This document shows, piece by piece, positions 1 through 7,528 of a stretch of DNA of 28,540 nucleotides. Each line of letters starts with the position of its first letter. The stretch's first letter is position 1. Source of the DNA: an uncultured Pseudogracilibacillus sp. (GTDB lineage Bacteria; Bacillota; Bacilli; Bacillales; Amphibacillaceae). The notes under the pieces were generated by a model. It had not been told where the DNA came from. It saw nothing but the letters and a program-made list of their open reading frames with translations, and did not search any database. Both the position numbers and the translations under genes were made by a program. Location: positions 1 through 28,540 of the forward strand of contig CALGOZ010000047.1 of NCBI GenBank assembly GCA_937960785.1. The letters are read 5' to 3'.

Positions 1-211
1 CTAAACCTGAGGCTAAATATAACGCTGCTAAGGCTCTTGTATTTTGTTTTAGTTCTTTCGGATCTTGGGGTACAGTAATTGCGTGTTGATCGACAACACA
101 GAAGTAACACTCATTATCTTCTTGCAATTTAACGAATTGTCTAATCGCTCCTAAGTAATTGCCAATTGTAGGAAGTCCACTCGGTTGAATACCTGAAAAA
201 ATTACATTCAC
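1..211 (-). CDS. trpS: Tryptophan--tRNA ligase, N-terminal part (runs off the window)
   Basis: About 70 N-terminal codons of a class I aminoacyl-tRNA synthetase that charges tRNA-Trp in the cytoplasm. The reverse strand reads NVIFSGIQPSGLPTIGNYLG near the start, which is the TrpS N-terminus with the HIGH-type signature as TIGN. It continues with CYFCVVDQHAITVPQDP, also typical of bacterial TrpS. The start is a GTG at 211-209, preceded on the minus strand by GGAGTGA six bases upstream. The rest of the gene lies left of base 1. It is divergent from spx. I saw no T-box leader (no minus-strand GGGTGGNACCGCG-type antiterminator) in the 570 bases upstream, unlike some Bacillus tRNA ligase genes. 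Confidence 0.95.
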   Translation of the reverse strand, partial: MNVIFSGIQPSGLPTIGNYLGAIRQFVKLQEDNECYFCVVDQHAITVPQDPKELKQNTRALAALYLASGL

Positions 212-789
212 AATTGTTCACTCCATTGTTATAATAAAGATGTAGTTGATTCTCATTTAAAATACATTTTTCTGTTCATATCATAGTATAAGCGCTTGAA
301 AGAAAGCAAGCAATGACTCAGAATCGAGAACGTTTTTATAAAGATTAAACAACGATTCCATAACAAAAATTGGTATACCGTTTAACAAAAGCCAATTTTG
401 GCTACAATGTTTTACAAGAAACGAAAAAAATGTACAACATTTCACATTTTAGACATAAATTAAGTGAAATAACCCTACCTTTTACTTGACTTTTATAGTA
501 TAATCTTAATTGAAGTTATTTAAAGTGATTATTAGGTAATAAAACGAATTACAAAATAATGTAAAAGGGAGAAAGAAGTATATATAGGGGTTCTCTTTCT
601 TTCAATCATTACTAATGTGATACTATTCACAATATCAGTAATTCGGTTATTGTAAAGGAAATTGGGACATGACCCGTGTGAAAAATACGGAGTGTGCCAG
701 CCAAAAATATAGGAATAAACGTTAATCGCCTTTTGATTAACAGTAGGAAAGAGTGACATTTACAGAATAGATGAGGAGTGAAGGAAATC
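212..789. other. Divergent trpS-spx intergenic region with hairpin-rich spx leader
   Basis: This is a gene-free stretch of 578 bases. A TATAAT at 499-504 is the best -10 box for spx, but no good -35 lies 16-18 bases upstream. Between it and spx there are several inverted repeats on the plus strand: ATTACT ... AGTAAT (about 607-642) enclosing GTGA ... TCAC, CCGTGT-GAAAA-ATACGG (about 674-690), and a perfect 7-bp stem GTTAATC/GATTAAC with a 7-base loop (721-741). I do not recognise a known riboswitch class. A weak catabolite-response-like sequence (AAGCGCTT core) lies near 286-299. Confidence 0.5.
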
Positions 790-1185
790 ATGGTCACACT
801 CTATACCTCGCCAAGTTGTACATCATGCCGTAAAGCAAAGGCTTGGTTAGAAGAGCACAATATTAGTTATAAAGAAAGAAATATTTTTTCTGAACCATTA
901 ACGTTAGAAGAGATTAAGGAAATTTTGCGAATGACTGAAGATGGTACAGACGAAATTATTTCGACGAGATCAAAAGTATATCAAAAGTTAGATGTCGATC
1001 TCGAATCTTTACCTTTAAAAGAGCTCTTTGAATTAATTCAAGAAAATCCAGGCTTATTGAGAAGACCGATTATTCTCGATGAGAAACGTTTACAAGTAGG
1101 TTACAATGAGGATGAAATTCGTCGTTTCTTACCGAGAAAAGTACGTACATTCCAATTACGACAAGCGCAAAAAATGGTTAACTAA
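790..1185 (+). CDS. spx: Spx, redox-sensing RNA polymerase-binding regulator
   Basis: Spx of the ArsC-like family binds the C-terminal domain of RNA polymerase alpha and redirects transcription under thiol and oxidative stress. In Bacillus it is degraded by ClpXP with an adaptor. The 131-residue protein begins MVTLYTSPSCTSC with the redox switch C10-x-x-C13, and it carries the RPI and DEDEIRRFLPRK-like C-terminal region typical of Spx. I use the ATG at 790 because AAGGA sits five bases upstream and the protein then matches the family length and N-terminus. The in-frame GTG at 778 would add four residues. A strong terminator follows at once, so it is probably transcribed alone from the long upstream leader. 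mecA lies downstream without the intervening yjbE of B. subtilis. Confidence 0.96.
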   Translation: MVTLYTSPSCTSCRKAKAWLEEHNISYKERNIFSEPLTLEEIKEILRMTEDGTDEIISTRSKVYQKLDVDLESLPLKELFELIQENPGLLRRPIILDEKRLQVGYNEDEIRRFLPRKVRTFQLRQAQKMVN

Positions 1186-1195
1186 CAGGAAGAAA

Positions 1196-1228
1196 AAGCC
1201 GTAAACATTTTTTGTTTACGGTTTTTTC
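1196..1228 (+). terminator. Rho-independent terminator of spx
   Basis: A perfect 8-bp stem CCGTAAAC/GTTTACGG (1199-1206 and 1214-1221) with loop ATTTTTT is followed by six T. It starts 13 bases after the spx stop. Confidence 0.93.
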
Positions 1229-1293
1229 GCTTTTCTTATTTTAAATACCTTTTTGTACCAGATAGTTGAGTTTTTTAAAAAAATATGCAATGA

Positions 1294-1353
1294 TTGATTA
1301 AATCGTCCATAAATAGTATATTAGTATTCATATAATGAATTAATATACTATTT
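1294..1353 (+). promoter_or_regulatory. Candidate sigma-A promoter of mecA overlapped by a 43-bp palindrome
   Basis: TTGATT (1294-1299) and TATATT (1317-1322) are separated by 17 bases, a good sigma-A arrangement. The -10 box and expected start site lie inside a large inverted repeat. Outer arms AAATAGTATATTA (1311-1323) and TAATATACTATTT (1341-1353) are perfectly complementary over 13 bp. Inside them ATTCAT (1326-1331) and ATGAAT (1335-1340) form a second perfect repeat around ATA. The position suggests an operator, but no regulator is identified. Confidence 0.55.
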
Positions 1354-1487
1354 AACAAACAATATAATGGGTAATATTCGTAAAGATATAGAAGAATATT
1401 ACATCATAAGTACAGGTGAAGTTGGATTTGTCTCCCAGATCGTTTCATCTATAAAATTACTTCTTTTTAAAGAAGGGGGAGGTAAAA

Positions 1488-2156
1488 ATGGAAATAGAAA
1501 GAATTAATGAAAATACGGTAAAGTTTTATATCTCCTATGTCGATATCGAAAGTCGTGGCTTTGAGAGGGAAGAGATTTGGTACAATCGTGAGCGTAGTGA
1601 ACAGTTGTTCTGGCAAATGATGGATGAAGTGAATTACAAAGAAGATTTTCCGGTCGAAGGACCGTTATGGATTCAAGTCCAAGCGTTAGAAAAAGGCTTA
1701 GAAATTGTCGTAACGAAAGCACAGATTTCAAATGAACATGCGCTCGAAACCCTCGAAGACGTCGAAGATTTAATCGATTTAACGTTAACCGACCAAGCGA
1801 ATAACGACTTGTTTAACGAATTAAATGAGTTAACGAAAGAAGAAGACGATACCGAGGAAGATATGGTTGTATCCTTTGTCACAAAGTTTGATCAATTCGA
1901 TAACGTTATCGAACTAAGCCATTATTTCCAACAAACCTATGAAGATCGAATCGAAACACGATTATATCACTATAAAGATGCATACTTTTTATTTATCAAA
2001 ATGAATGCAACTTTATATGAGTTGCAGGAAGATCTTTTAAGTCAAATTTTAGAGTTTAGTTCTGAAGCGGAGATTACAAAACATGTATTAGAAGAATACG
2101 GAAAAGTAATTATCGAAGAACAAGTTTTCAAAACAATACGTCACTATTTTACTTGA
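1488..2156 (+). CDS. mecA: Adaptor protein MecA
   Basis: MecA delivers substrates such as ComK to the ClpCP protease and helps assemble the ClpC hexamer. The 222-residue product is close to the usual 215-240. It has the N-terminal substrate-recognition domain (starts MEIERINENTVKFYISYVDI), a strongly acidic linker around residues 95-125 (DLTLTDQ then EEDDTEEDM), and a C-terminal ClpC-binding domain rich in aromatic residues. The ATG at 1488 follows AAGGGGGAGG with normal spacing. The neighbours spx and coiA are the same as in B. subtilis, tying it to proteolysis and competence control. A terminator follows. Confidence 0.94.
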   Translation: MEIERINENTVKFYISYVDIESRGFEREEIWYNRERSEQLFWQMMDEVNYKEDFPVEGPLWIQVQALEKGLEIVVTKAQISNEHALETLEDVEDLIDLTLTDQANNDLFNELNELTKEEDDTEEDMVVSFVTKFDQFDNVIELSHYFQQTYEDRIETRLYHYKDAYFLFIKMNATLYELQEDLLSQILEFSSEAEITKHVLEEYGKVIIEEQVFKTIRHYFT

Positions 2157-2194
2157 CGTTTTTAAAAAACTAGTTAAAATAAATTAACAAGTAA

Positions 2195-2224
2195 GGGCGT
2201 CCGAAAAATCGGATGCCTTTTTTA
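2195..2224 (+). terminator. Rho-independent terminator of mecA
   Basis: The stem is GGCGTCCG (2196-2203) with CGGATGCC (2210-2217), 8 bp including one G-T pair. The loop is AAAAAT and a T-run follows. Confidence 0.88.
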
Positions 2225-2259
2225 TACTACTTTTAAAATAAGGAGGTTATTACTTTTTA

Positions 2260-3441
2260 ATGTTACAGGCAAAAAATGAAGCAGGAAAGTTTATTACTCC
2301 GTCACTATTGCCGAAAGAAAAGTTAGAAAAAATACGAAAAACACAATTTTATTGTCCGACTTGTAATGGACCTGTTATATTGCGAGCTGGTCCAAAAACA
2401 ATTCCCCACTTTGCCCATCGAGCCCACGGTAATTGTCCAACACTTCATACGGGTGAATCCCATTATCATAAACAAGCAAAACTTCTCCTCTATAAATGGT
2501 TACATACTCAGTCTTTTAGAGAGATCTATCTAGAAAAATATATTCCTACAATTCAACAACGACCCGATATATTATTCAAAACAGAAAGAAGCCGTGTCGC
2601 TATTGAATTCCAGCAAGTAACGACATCGACAGAGGAGATTTCTAAAAGGAATTCAGGGTTTACAAAGGAAGGAATTTTTCCTCTTTGGATTTTAGGTGAA
2701 TCGTTATTACAAACTTACGATTCATATAGAAAAACAATCTCCCTATCCTTTTTCCAACAACAATTTATTCAAAATTATCTCCCGCAAGGTCCAACACAAT
2801 TAATTTATTTTTGCCCTTATAAAAAGCGTTTTACAATTATTTACGACCTTCTATTCACCAACCAACAACGAACCCTAGCAAAATGTAGAAAAATCCCACT
2901 CAAGCAAGCTACATTACGTTCCCTTTTTCCGCGATGCTTTTTCCCACGTAATACGCTATTATCCCTTTGGTATAAAGAGAAGAAGACATTCCGTACATCA
3001 CCCCACCGAGTTCGAGGAAAAGAATTTCAATTTAGAAAATGGTTGTATAAAAATCACCTCCACGTGGAACAACTCCCAGCGATTATTCATCTACCAATAC
3101 GACTTCAGTACATAATGGAGGTTCCCCTTTGGCATTGGCAAACGAAGCTAGTACTCAAGTTATTACATCCACTACCAAAAATAAGCCAAATAACACTTGC
3201 AGACTGTCTTTCATTGTTAGAAGGAATGGTTCATCCTAAGAGAAAGGAACAATTACCTCAATTAGTTGAAGAATATTTTCAATATTTAATAGAGCTCAAA
3301 ATACTAAAGCAAATCGATAGAACAACTTGGCGAAAAGTCCGGCCTATTCGTTTTTTTACTTATATTGAGGAATCGCTACGAGCTGATCGCCTTTTGTTAC
3401 ATTATTTACGACAAAATAGTTATACTTATATGAAAAGTTAA
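2260..3441 (+). CDS. coiA: Competence protein CoiA, nuclease-like
   Basis: CoiA is needed for genetic transformation in Bacillus and Streptococcus and is thought to act on incoming DNA or promote recombination. The 393-residue protein matches the usual length. Residues about 30-70 carry a zinc-ribbon-like set: CPTC, then HFAHR and a NCPTLH stretch. Around residues 105-120 there is an endonuclease-like core RPDILF ... VAIEFQ, with acidic and Q residues as in restriction-like folds. The start is the ATG at 2260. The only good ribosome site, AGGAGG at 2241, is 13 bases upstream, longer than usual, and there is no alternative in-frame start between them. Divergence in the C-terminal half is normal for CoiA. 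Confidence 0.9.
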   Translation: MLQAKNEAGKFITPSLLPKEKLEKIRKTQFYCPTCNGPVILRAGPKTIPHFAHRAHGNCPTLHTGESHYHKQAKLLLYKWLHTQSFREIYLEKYIPTIQQRPDILFKTERSRVAIEFQQVTTSTEEISKRNSGFTKEGIFPLWILGESLLQTYDSYRKTISLSFFQQQFIQNYLPQGPTQLIYFCPYKKRFTIIYDLLFTNQQRTLAKCRKIPLKQATLRSLFPRCFFPRNTLLSLWYKEKKTFRTSPHRVRGKEFQFRKWLYKNHLHVEQLPAIIHLPIRLQYIMEVPLWHWQTKLVLKLLHPLPKISQITLADCLSLLEGMVHPKRKEQLPQLVEEYFQYLIELKILKQIDRTTWRKVRPIRFFTYIEESLRADRLLLHYLRQNSYTYMKS

Positions 3442-3443
3442 AA

Positions 3444-3472
3444 AAGAAGTTGGAATGTTACCCAACTTTTAG
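3444..3472 (+). terminator. Probable terminator between coiA and pepF
   Basis: A stem GAAGTTGG/CCAACTTT (3446-3453 and 3462-3469, one G-T pair) with an 8-base loop directly follows the coiA stop. The T-tract is short, so termination may be partial. Confidence 0.55.
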
Positions 3473-3511
3473 TTTATAATATATAGAAGTGATATGAAGG
3501 AGGAATGAATA

Positions 3512-5323
3512 ATGAGTCAGATGACGAAAGAATTACCGAAACGTGAAGATGTACCAGAACATTTAACGTGGGATTTGACAACGATTTTTTCTACAGATGA
3601 AGCGTGGGAAGAAGAGTACGAAAGCCTCCGTAAAGAGTTGCCTAAAATAAAACAATTCCAAAATACGTTACACGAAGGTGCTGATCGCCTTCTGGAACTT
3701 CTACAATTTCAAGATCAAGTTTCTGAACGTTTAGGAAAACTATATGTATACGCGCATATGCGTTATGATCAGGATACAACGAACAGCTTTTATCAAGGTT
3801 TAAACCAAAAAGCGGAATCCTTACTTGCCTTTGCTTCTAGTGAAATGAGTTTTATCGTTCCGGAAATTTTACAAATCGAAGAAGAAAAAATTCGTTCCTT
3901 TATTGAAGAAAACGAAGCTTTAAAACTATATGAAAAAACATTAGATGAAATTATCCGTCAGCGGGAACATTTCTTAAGTGAACGTGAAGAAATGCTTTTA
4001 TCGGAAGTATCTGAAGCATTACAAACGGCTTCAAATACTTTTGGTATGTTAAATAACGCAGATTTGAAATTCCCTGTGATCAAAGATGAACATGGAAACG
4101 AAATTGAATTAACTCACGGGCGTTATATTCAATTTTTAGAATCAAAAGACCGAAATGTACGGAAAAATGCCTTCAAAGCAATGTATGACACGTATCGAAA
4201 ATTTAAAAATACGTTTTCAGCAACTCTTACTGGGGCAGTGAAGAAGAATAACTTTTATGCGAAAATTCGCCGTTATCATTCAGCGCGCCATGCTGCTTTA
4301 GACAGAAACAATATTCCTGAATCAGTATATGACCAGCTCGTTGAAGCAATTAACGAACGACTGTCCTTACTACATCGATATACCCGATTACGCAAAGAAG
4401 TATTAGAAGTAGATGACTTGCATATGTACGATTTATACGTACCGCTCGTTCAAGGGTTCGATATGAAGATAAGCTATGAAGAGGCTCAAGAATATGTCTT
4501 AAATAGTTTAAAACCATTAGGTGAAGACTATACAGAAATCATTCAAGAAGGCTTTAATAATCGGTGGGTCGATGTCGTAGAAAACGTCGGTAAACGGAGC
4601 GGAGCATATTCCTCCGGCACATATGGTACGAATCCATTTATTTTAATGAACTGGCAAGATAACGTAAACAATTTATATACGTTAACTCATGAGTTTGGAC
4701 ATTCGGTGCATAGTTACTATACACGTAAACATCAACCATACCGTTATGGAAACTACTCGATTTTTGTTGCTGAAGTTGCTTCAACCTTAAATGAAGCATT
4801 ACTGAGCGAATATTTATTAGATGAATTAGAAGATGAAAAAGAAAAACTCTATATTTTAAACCATTTCCTCGAAGGGTTTAGAGCAACAGTTTTCCGTCAG
4901 ACGATGTTTGCTGAATTTGAACATAAAATTCATACGCTCGACCAAGAAGGTACACCACTAACGGTTGATAGTCTATCGGATATTTACTATGATTTAAACA
5001 AAAAGTATTTTGGTGAAGATATTGTAATCGATGAAGATATTGCTTTAGAATGGGCGCGAATTCCACATTTTTACTATAATTATTACGTTTATCAATATGC
5101 GACGGGTTATTCTGCCGCCACCTCTTTAGCAGCTCAAATTTTATCCGAAGGGAAGCCAGCAGTTGAACGGTATAAAAACTTCCTAAAAGCAGGTAGCAGT
5201 GATTATCCAATCGAAGTATTAAAGCAGGCCGGTGTCGATATGACGAAGAAAGACCCAATCCTCGATGCCCTCGATGTATTTGAAGAGAAGTTAGACGAAT
5301 TTGAAAAATTAATTAAAAAATAA
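3512..5323 (+). CDS. pepF: Oligoendopeptidase F (M3 family zinc peptidase)
   Basis: This is a cytoplasmic zinc metallopeptidase that cleaves short peptides. The 603-residue length and the N-terminus (DVPEHLTWDLTTIF) are those of PepF. The catalytic HEFGH is at residues 393-397 (bases 4688-4702) and the third zinc ligand is the Glu in the following helix around AEVASTLNEAL. The C-terminal region has the Tyr-rich IPHFYYNYYVYQYATGYSAA segment that lines the active site in M3 peptidases. The ATG at 3512 follows AAGGAGG. In B. subtilis PepF overproduction affects sporulation signalling by degrading a Phr peptide. The position next to coiA and mecA is conserved. Confidence 0.95.
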   Translation: MSQMTKELPKREDVPEHLTWDLTTIFSTDEAWEEEYESLRKELPKIKQFQNTLHEGADRLLELLQFQDQVSERLGKLYVYAHMRYDQDTTNSFYQGLNQKAESLLAFASSEMSFIVPEILQIEEEKIRSFIEENEALKLYEKTLDEIIRQREHFLSEREEMLLSEVSEALQTASNTFGMLNNADLKFPVIKDEHGNEIELTHGRYIQFLESKDRNVRKNAFKAMYDTYRKFKNTFSATLTGAVKKNNFYAKIRRYHSARHAALDRNNIPESVYDQLVEAINERLSLLHRYTRLRKEVLEVDDLHMYDLYVPLVQGFDMKISYEEAQEYVLNSLKPLGEDYTEIIQEGFNNRWVDVVENVGKRSGAYSSGTYGTNPFILMNWQDNVNNLYTLTHEFGHSVHSYYTRKHQPYRYGNYSIFVAEVASTLNEALLSEYLLDELEDEKEKLYILNHFLEGFRATVFRQTMFAEFEHKIHTLDQEGTPLTVDSLSDIYYDLNKKYFGEDIVIDEDIALEWARIPHFYYNYYVYQYATGYSAATSLAAQILSEGKPAVERYKNFLKAGSSDYPIEVLKQAGVDMTKKDPILDALDVFEEKLDEFEKLIKK

Positions 5324-5329
5324 CTCAAA

Positions 5330-5362
5330 TAAAGCTGCTAGAAGAGTACCTAGCAGCTTTTA
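5330..5362 (+). terminator. Rho-independent terminator of pepF
   Basis: A perfect 10-bp stem AAGCTGCTAG/CTAGCAGCTT (5332-5341 and 5350-5359) with loop AAGAGTAC is followed by a short T-rich tail. Confidence 0.85.
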
Positions 5363-5386
5363 TTATAAAAAGGGGTTGAGAAAATA

Positions 5387-6364
5387 GTGAAAGCTTACGT
5401 ATATGAATTCGGTGACCATAAGTTAAAAGAGATGCCCGAACCATCTCCGAAGGCTAATGAAGTTGTCGTAGCTTTAAAGGTAGCAGGATTAAATCGACGA
5501 GATTTATATATCGCAAACCGTCTCGGACCGGACCATGAAGCTTTAATTCTAGGTTCAGATGGAGCAGGAGTCGTCGAAGCAATCGGGGACTCAGTAACGG
5601 AAGTAAAAGTAGGAGATGAAGTGATCATTAACCCATCATTACGTTGGTTTGAAAAAAGTGCCGCTCCACCGGAAGGCTTTGAAATATTAGGAATGCCTGA
5701 TCACGGTACCTTTGCCGAAAAAATTGTAATTGATGAAGCGCAAGTTGAACCAAAACCGTCCTACTTATCTTGGGAAGAAGCAGGAGTGTTAGCCTTAGCC
5801 GCATTAACTGGATATCGAGCTGTCGTAACAAAAGCTAATGTAAAAAAAGGTGACACTGTATTTATTCCAGGTGCGGGAAGCGGTGTCGCCACATATATGA
5901 TTCAGTTTGCCCATTCCCTTGGAGCAAAAGTAATTACAACTTCTCGCGATAAAAATAAACGAGAGGAAGCGAAAAAAATCGGTGCCAATCTCGCCCTCGA
6001 TACAGCGAGTAATTGGGAAGAGGAATTAAAAGATGAAACCATCGATATCGTCATTGATAGTATTGGTGCGGCAACCTTCAACCGGTCTCTTAACGTCTTG
6101 AAACAAGGGGGAATGTTTGTCTTATTCGGTGCAACTGCGGGTGATGAAGTACAATTTAATTTACGTGAATTTTTCTATGGTCAATTTTCCCTTCTTGGTA
6201 CGACGATGGGAAGTCGAGAAGAGTTGCGGGAAATGTTATCTTTTATTGAAAGGAATAAAATTAAACCAGTAGTTGGTCATACGTATCCTTTCGACGAAAT
6301 TGATGAGGCCTTTAAATTACTCGAAGTAAACGATCAATTCGGTAAAATTGCTGTTAAAATTTAA
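5387..6364 (+). CDS. yogA: Zinc-free MDR-family oxidoreductase, YogA-like
   Basis: This 325-residue medium-chain dehydrogenase/reductase has a GroES-like N-terminal domain (VAGLNRRDLYI, GSDGAGVVEAIGDSV) and a Rossmann domain with the nucleotide motif GAGSGVATYMIQFA at about residues 160-175. I see none of the Cys residues of the structural zinc site and no catalytic-zinc Cys, so it is probably an NAD(P)H-dependent quinone or enone reductase rather than an alcohol dehydrogenase. The sequence closely resembles what I know of B. subtilis YogA, whose substrate is not established. The GTG at 5387 follows AGGGG at 11 bases. It sits between terminators, so it is probably monocistronic. Confidence 0.8.
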   Translation: MKAYVYEFGDHKLKEMPEPSPKANEVVVALKVAGLNRRDLYIANRLGPDHEALILGSDGAGVVEAIGDSVTEVKVGDEVIINPSLRWFEKSAAPPEGFEILGMPDHGTFAEKIVIDEAQVEPKPSYLSWEEAGVLALAALTGYRAVVTKANVKKGDTVFIPGAGSGVATYMIQFAHSLGAKVITTSRDKNKREEAKKIGANLALDTASNWEEELKDETIDIVIDSIGAATFNRSLNVLKQGGMFVLFGATAGDEVQFNLREFFYGQFSLLGTTMGSREELREMLSFIERNKIKPVVGHTYPFDEIDEAFKLLEVNDQFGKIAVKI

Positions 6365-6390
6365 GTAGGAAGAGGCTAGATAAAACAAAC

Positions 6391-6445
6391 GGATGGACTG
6401 AATTTCTCTAGGGTGTAGGAATCCAGTCTATCCTTAATTTTATTT
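6391..6445 (+). terminator. Probable terminator of the yogA-like gene
   Basis: A long imperfect stem pairs GGATGGACTGAATT (6391-6404) with AATCCAGTCTATCC (6420-6433), 14 positions with one mismatch and one G-T pair. The T-rich tail TTAATTTTATTT follows. Confidence 0.65.
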
Positions 6446-6578
6446 AGAAACTTTTCTTGGTATTATTTATTGGCACCATACTTTTTACAATTAAACACTT
6501 AACACAACTTGAACTTTCTTTTCTTATGTTTTTGAAAAATTTGCCAACACCTCTTTGAGATAGAAAGCTTTTATTGAA
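6446..6578. other. Gene-free stretch before the repeat array
   Basis: This part of the 807-base gap between yogA and spoVAE is AT-rich. No ORF, promoter or RNA gene stood out here. The rest of the gap holds the yogA terminator, the 52-bp array, a 100-base unique segment (6995-7090) and the spoVA terminator. Confidence 0.5.
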
Positions 6579-6994
6579 AGCGGACCTAACCTCTTCTAGA
6601 CAGGGTAAGTTTTAAGAGTTTTGTTTATTGGCTTATCTAGCCGTAGTATCCACTGAGTAAGTTACGAAGGTTTTGCTTATTTACTTACTCAGTAGAAGGC
6701 TCTACTAGGTAAGTGTAAGCACATATTGCTACTAACATACTCAGTAGAGGTCTTCAGTGTGTAAGTTACGAAGGATTTGCTTATCCAGTTACTCAGTGGA
6801 AGGCTCCACTAGGTAAGTATAAGCCCATATTGCTACTAACTTACTCGGTAGAAGTCGCCACTGAGTAAGTTACAAAGCTTTTACATATTCACTTACTCAA
6901 TAGAAGGTCCCAATAGGTAAGTGTAAACGATTATCATTGCTAACTTACTCAGTAGAAGCTTCTACTAGGTAAGTAAAATTATTTTTCGAAAAAA
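6579..6994. repeat. Array of about eight 52-bp palindromic tandem repeats (copy 1)
   Basis: Units start at 6579, 6631, 6683, 6735, 6787, 6839, 6891 and 6943, with an exact 52-base step. The core of each is a 32-base imperfect palindrome with arms such as ACTTACTCAGTAGA and TCTACTAGGTAAGT (6683-6714), followed by about 20 bases of linker that is also partly conserved (for example AAGCACATATTGCTACTA). Similarity is even higher every 104 bases, showing a two-unit higher-order repeat: GTAAGTTACGAAGG recurs at 6659 and 6763, and GCTACTAAC recurs at 6728 and 6832. The first and last units are degenerate. The linkers are not unique spacers, so this is not a CRISPR array. A related array lies at 24419-24728. 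Confidence 0.9.
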
Positions 6995-7087
6995 CTTACC
7001 GAACTACACAAGACGGCACAAGCTTTAATGTAATTTTTTTAAATGCACCAACTGACATCAGTTGCGTAAAAAAGCACTTTTTCTAAA

Positions 7088-7137
7088 GTAGGCATAAAAA
7101 ATAAAGAAACGGTGCTCATTCTAATTGAACACCGTCG
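7088..7137 (-). terminator. Rho-independent terminator of the spoVA operon
   Basis: On the minus strand ACGGTGTTCA and TGAGCACCGT (plus 7126-7135 and 7109-7118) pair over 10 bp with one G-T pair and a 7-base loop, followed by TTCTTTATTTTTTATGC. The stem begins 37 bases after the spoVAE stop. The same stem and tail recur after pdhD at 24327-24374. Confidence 0.88.
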
Positions 7138-7171
7138 TTTTACTGGTTAGATTTATGCCAGCTTACTTTTC

Positions 7172-7528
7172 TTATTGTTTTCCCTTCGCTTTAAACAAAA
7201 TAGCGCCAACAACCCCAAAAATAATCGCTGCAGAAATCCCAGCACTCGTAATTTCAAAAATTCCAGTCATTACTCCAATTAAACCGTGCCGATCCGCTTC
7301 GATTAAGGCACCTTGCACAAGAGAGTTTCCGAAACTTGTAATCGGAACGGTTGCTCCTGCGCCAGCAAAATGAACGAGAGGCTCGTATAAATCTAACCCT
7401 CCTAAAATTGCTCCGATGACGACGAGGGTCGTTAAGGTGTGGGCAGGAGTTAACTTTAATACATCGAACATTAATTGACCAATGACACAGATAAGCCCTC
7501 CGACAACAAAAGCCCAGAAGAAAATCAT
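7172..7528 (-). CDS. spoVAE: Stage V sporulation protein AE (SpoVAEb type)
   Basis: This small integral membrane subunit belongs to the SpoVA channel that moves Ca-dipicolinic acid across the inner membrane of the developing and germinating spore. The 118-residue protein has four hydrophobic segments and the conserved LVHFAGAGATVPITSFGN stretch near residues 52-69. A related motif is in SpoVAC, since the two are paralogues. It overlaps the spoVAD stop by four bases (7525-7528), indicating translational coupling. It is the last gene of the operon and is followed by a terminator. The length matches the shorter SpoVAEb type rather than the longer SpoVAEa. Confidence 0.92.
   Translation of the reverse strand: MIFFWAFVVGGLICVIGQLMFDVLKLTPAHTLTTLVVIGAILGGLDLYEPLVHFAGAGATVPITSFGNSLVQGALIEADRHGLIGVMTGIFEITSAGISAAIIFGVVGAILFKAKGKQ

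Noticed and set aside
286..299. Catabolite-response element between trpS and spx
   Set aside because: The AAGCGCTT core is there but three positions of the 14-base pattern fail on either strand.
212..480. T-box leader for trpS
   Set aside because: No antiterminator consensus or terminator pair was found on the minus strand upstream of the GTG start.
486..504. TTGACT with TATAAT as the spx promoter
   Set aside because: The boxes are only 7 bases apart, so they cannot act as one sigma-A promoter; only the TATAAT remains as a weak candidate.
682..728. Short GTG-started frame (15 codons) in the spx leader
   Set aside because: No ribosome binding site at suitable spacing and it overlaps the hairpins; likely chance.
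6579..6994. CRISPR-like regular repeats
   Set aside because: The linkers between palindromes are themselves related rather than unique, units drift in sequence, and no cas gene is present.
6579..7137. Insertion sequence or transposon remnant
   Set aside because: No transposase fragment in any frame and no clear target-site duplication could be seen by eye; a non-autonomous element is left open in the findings.
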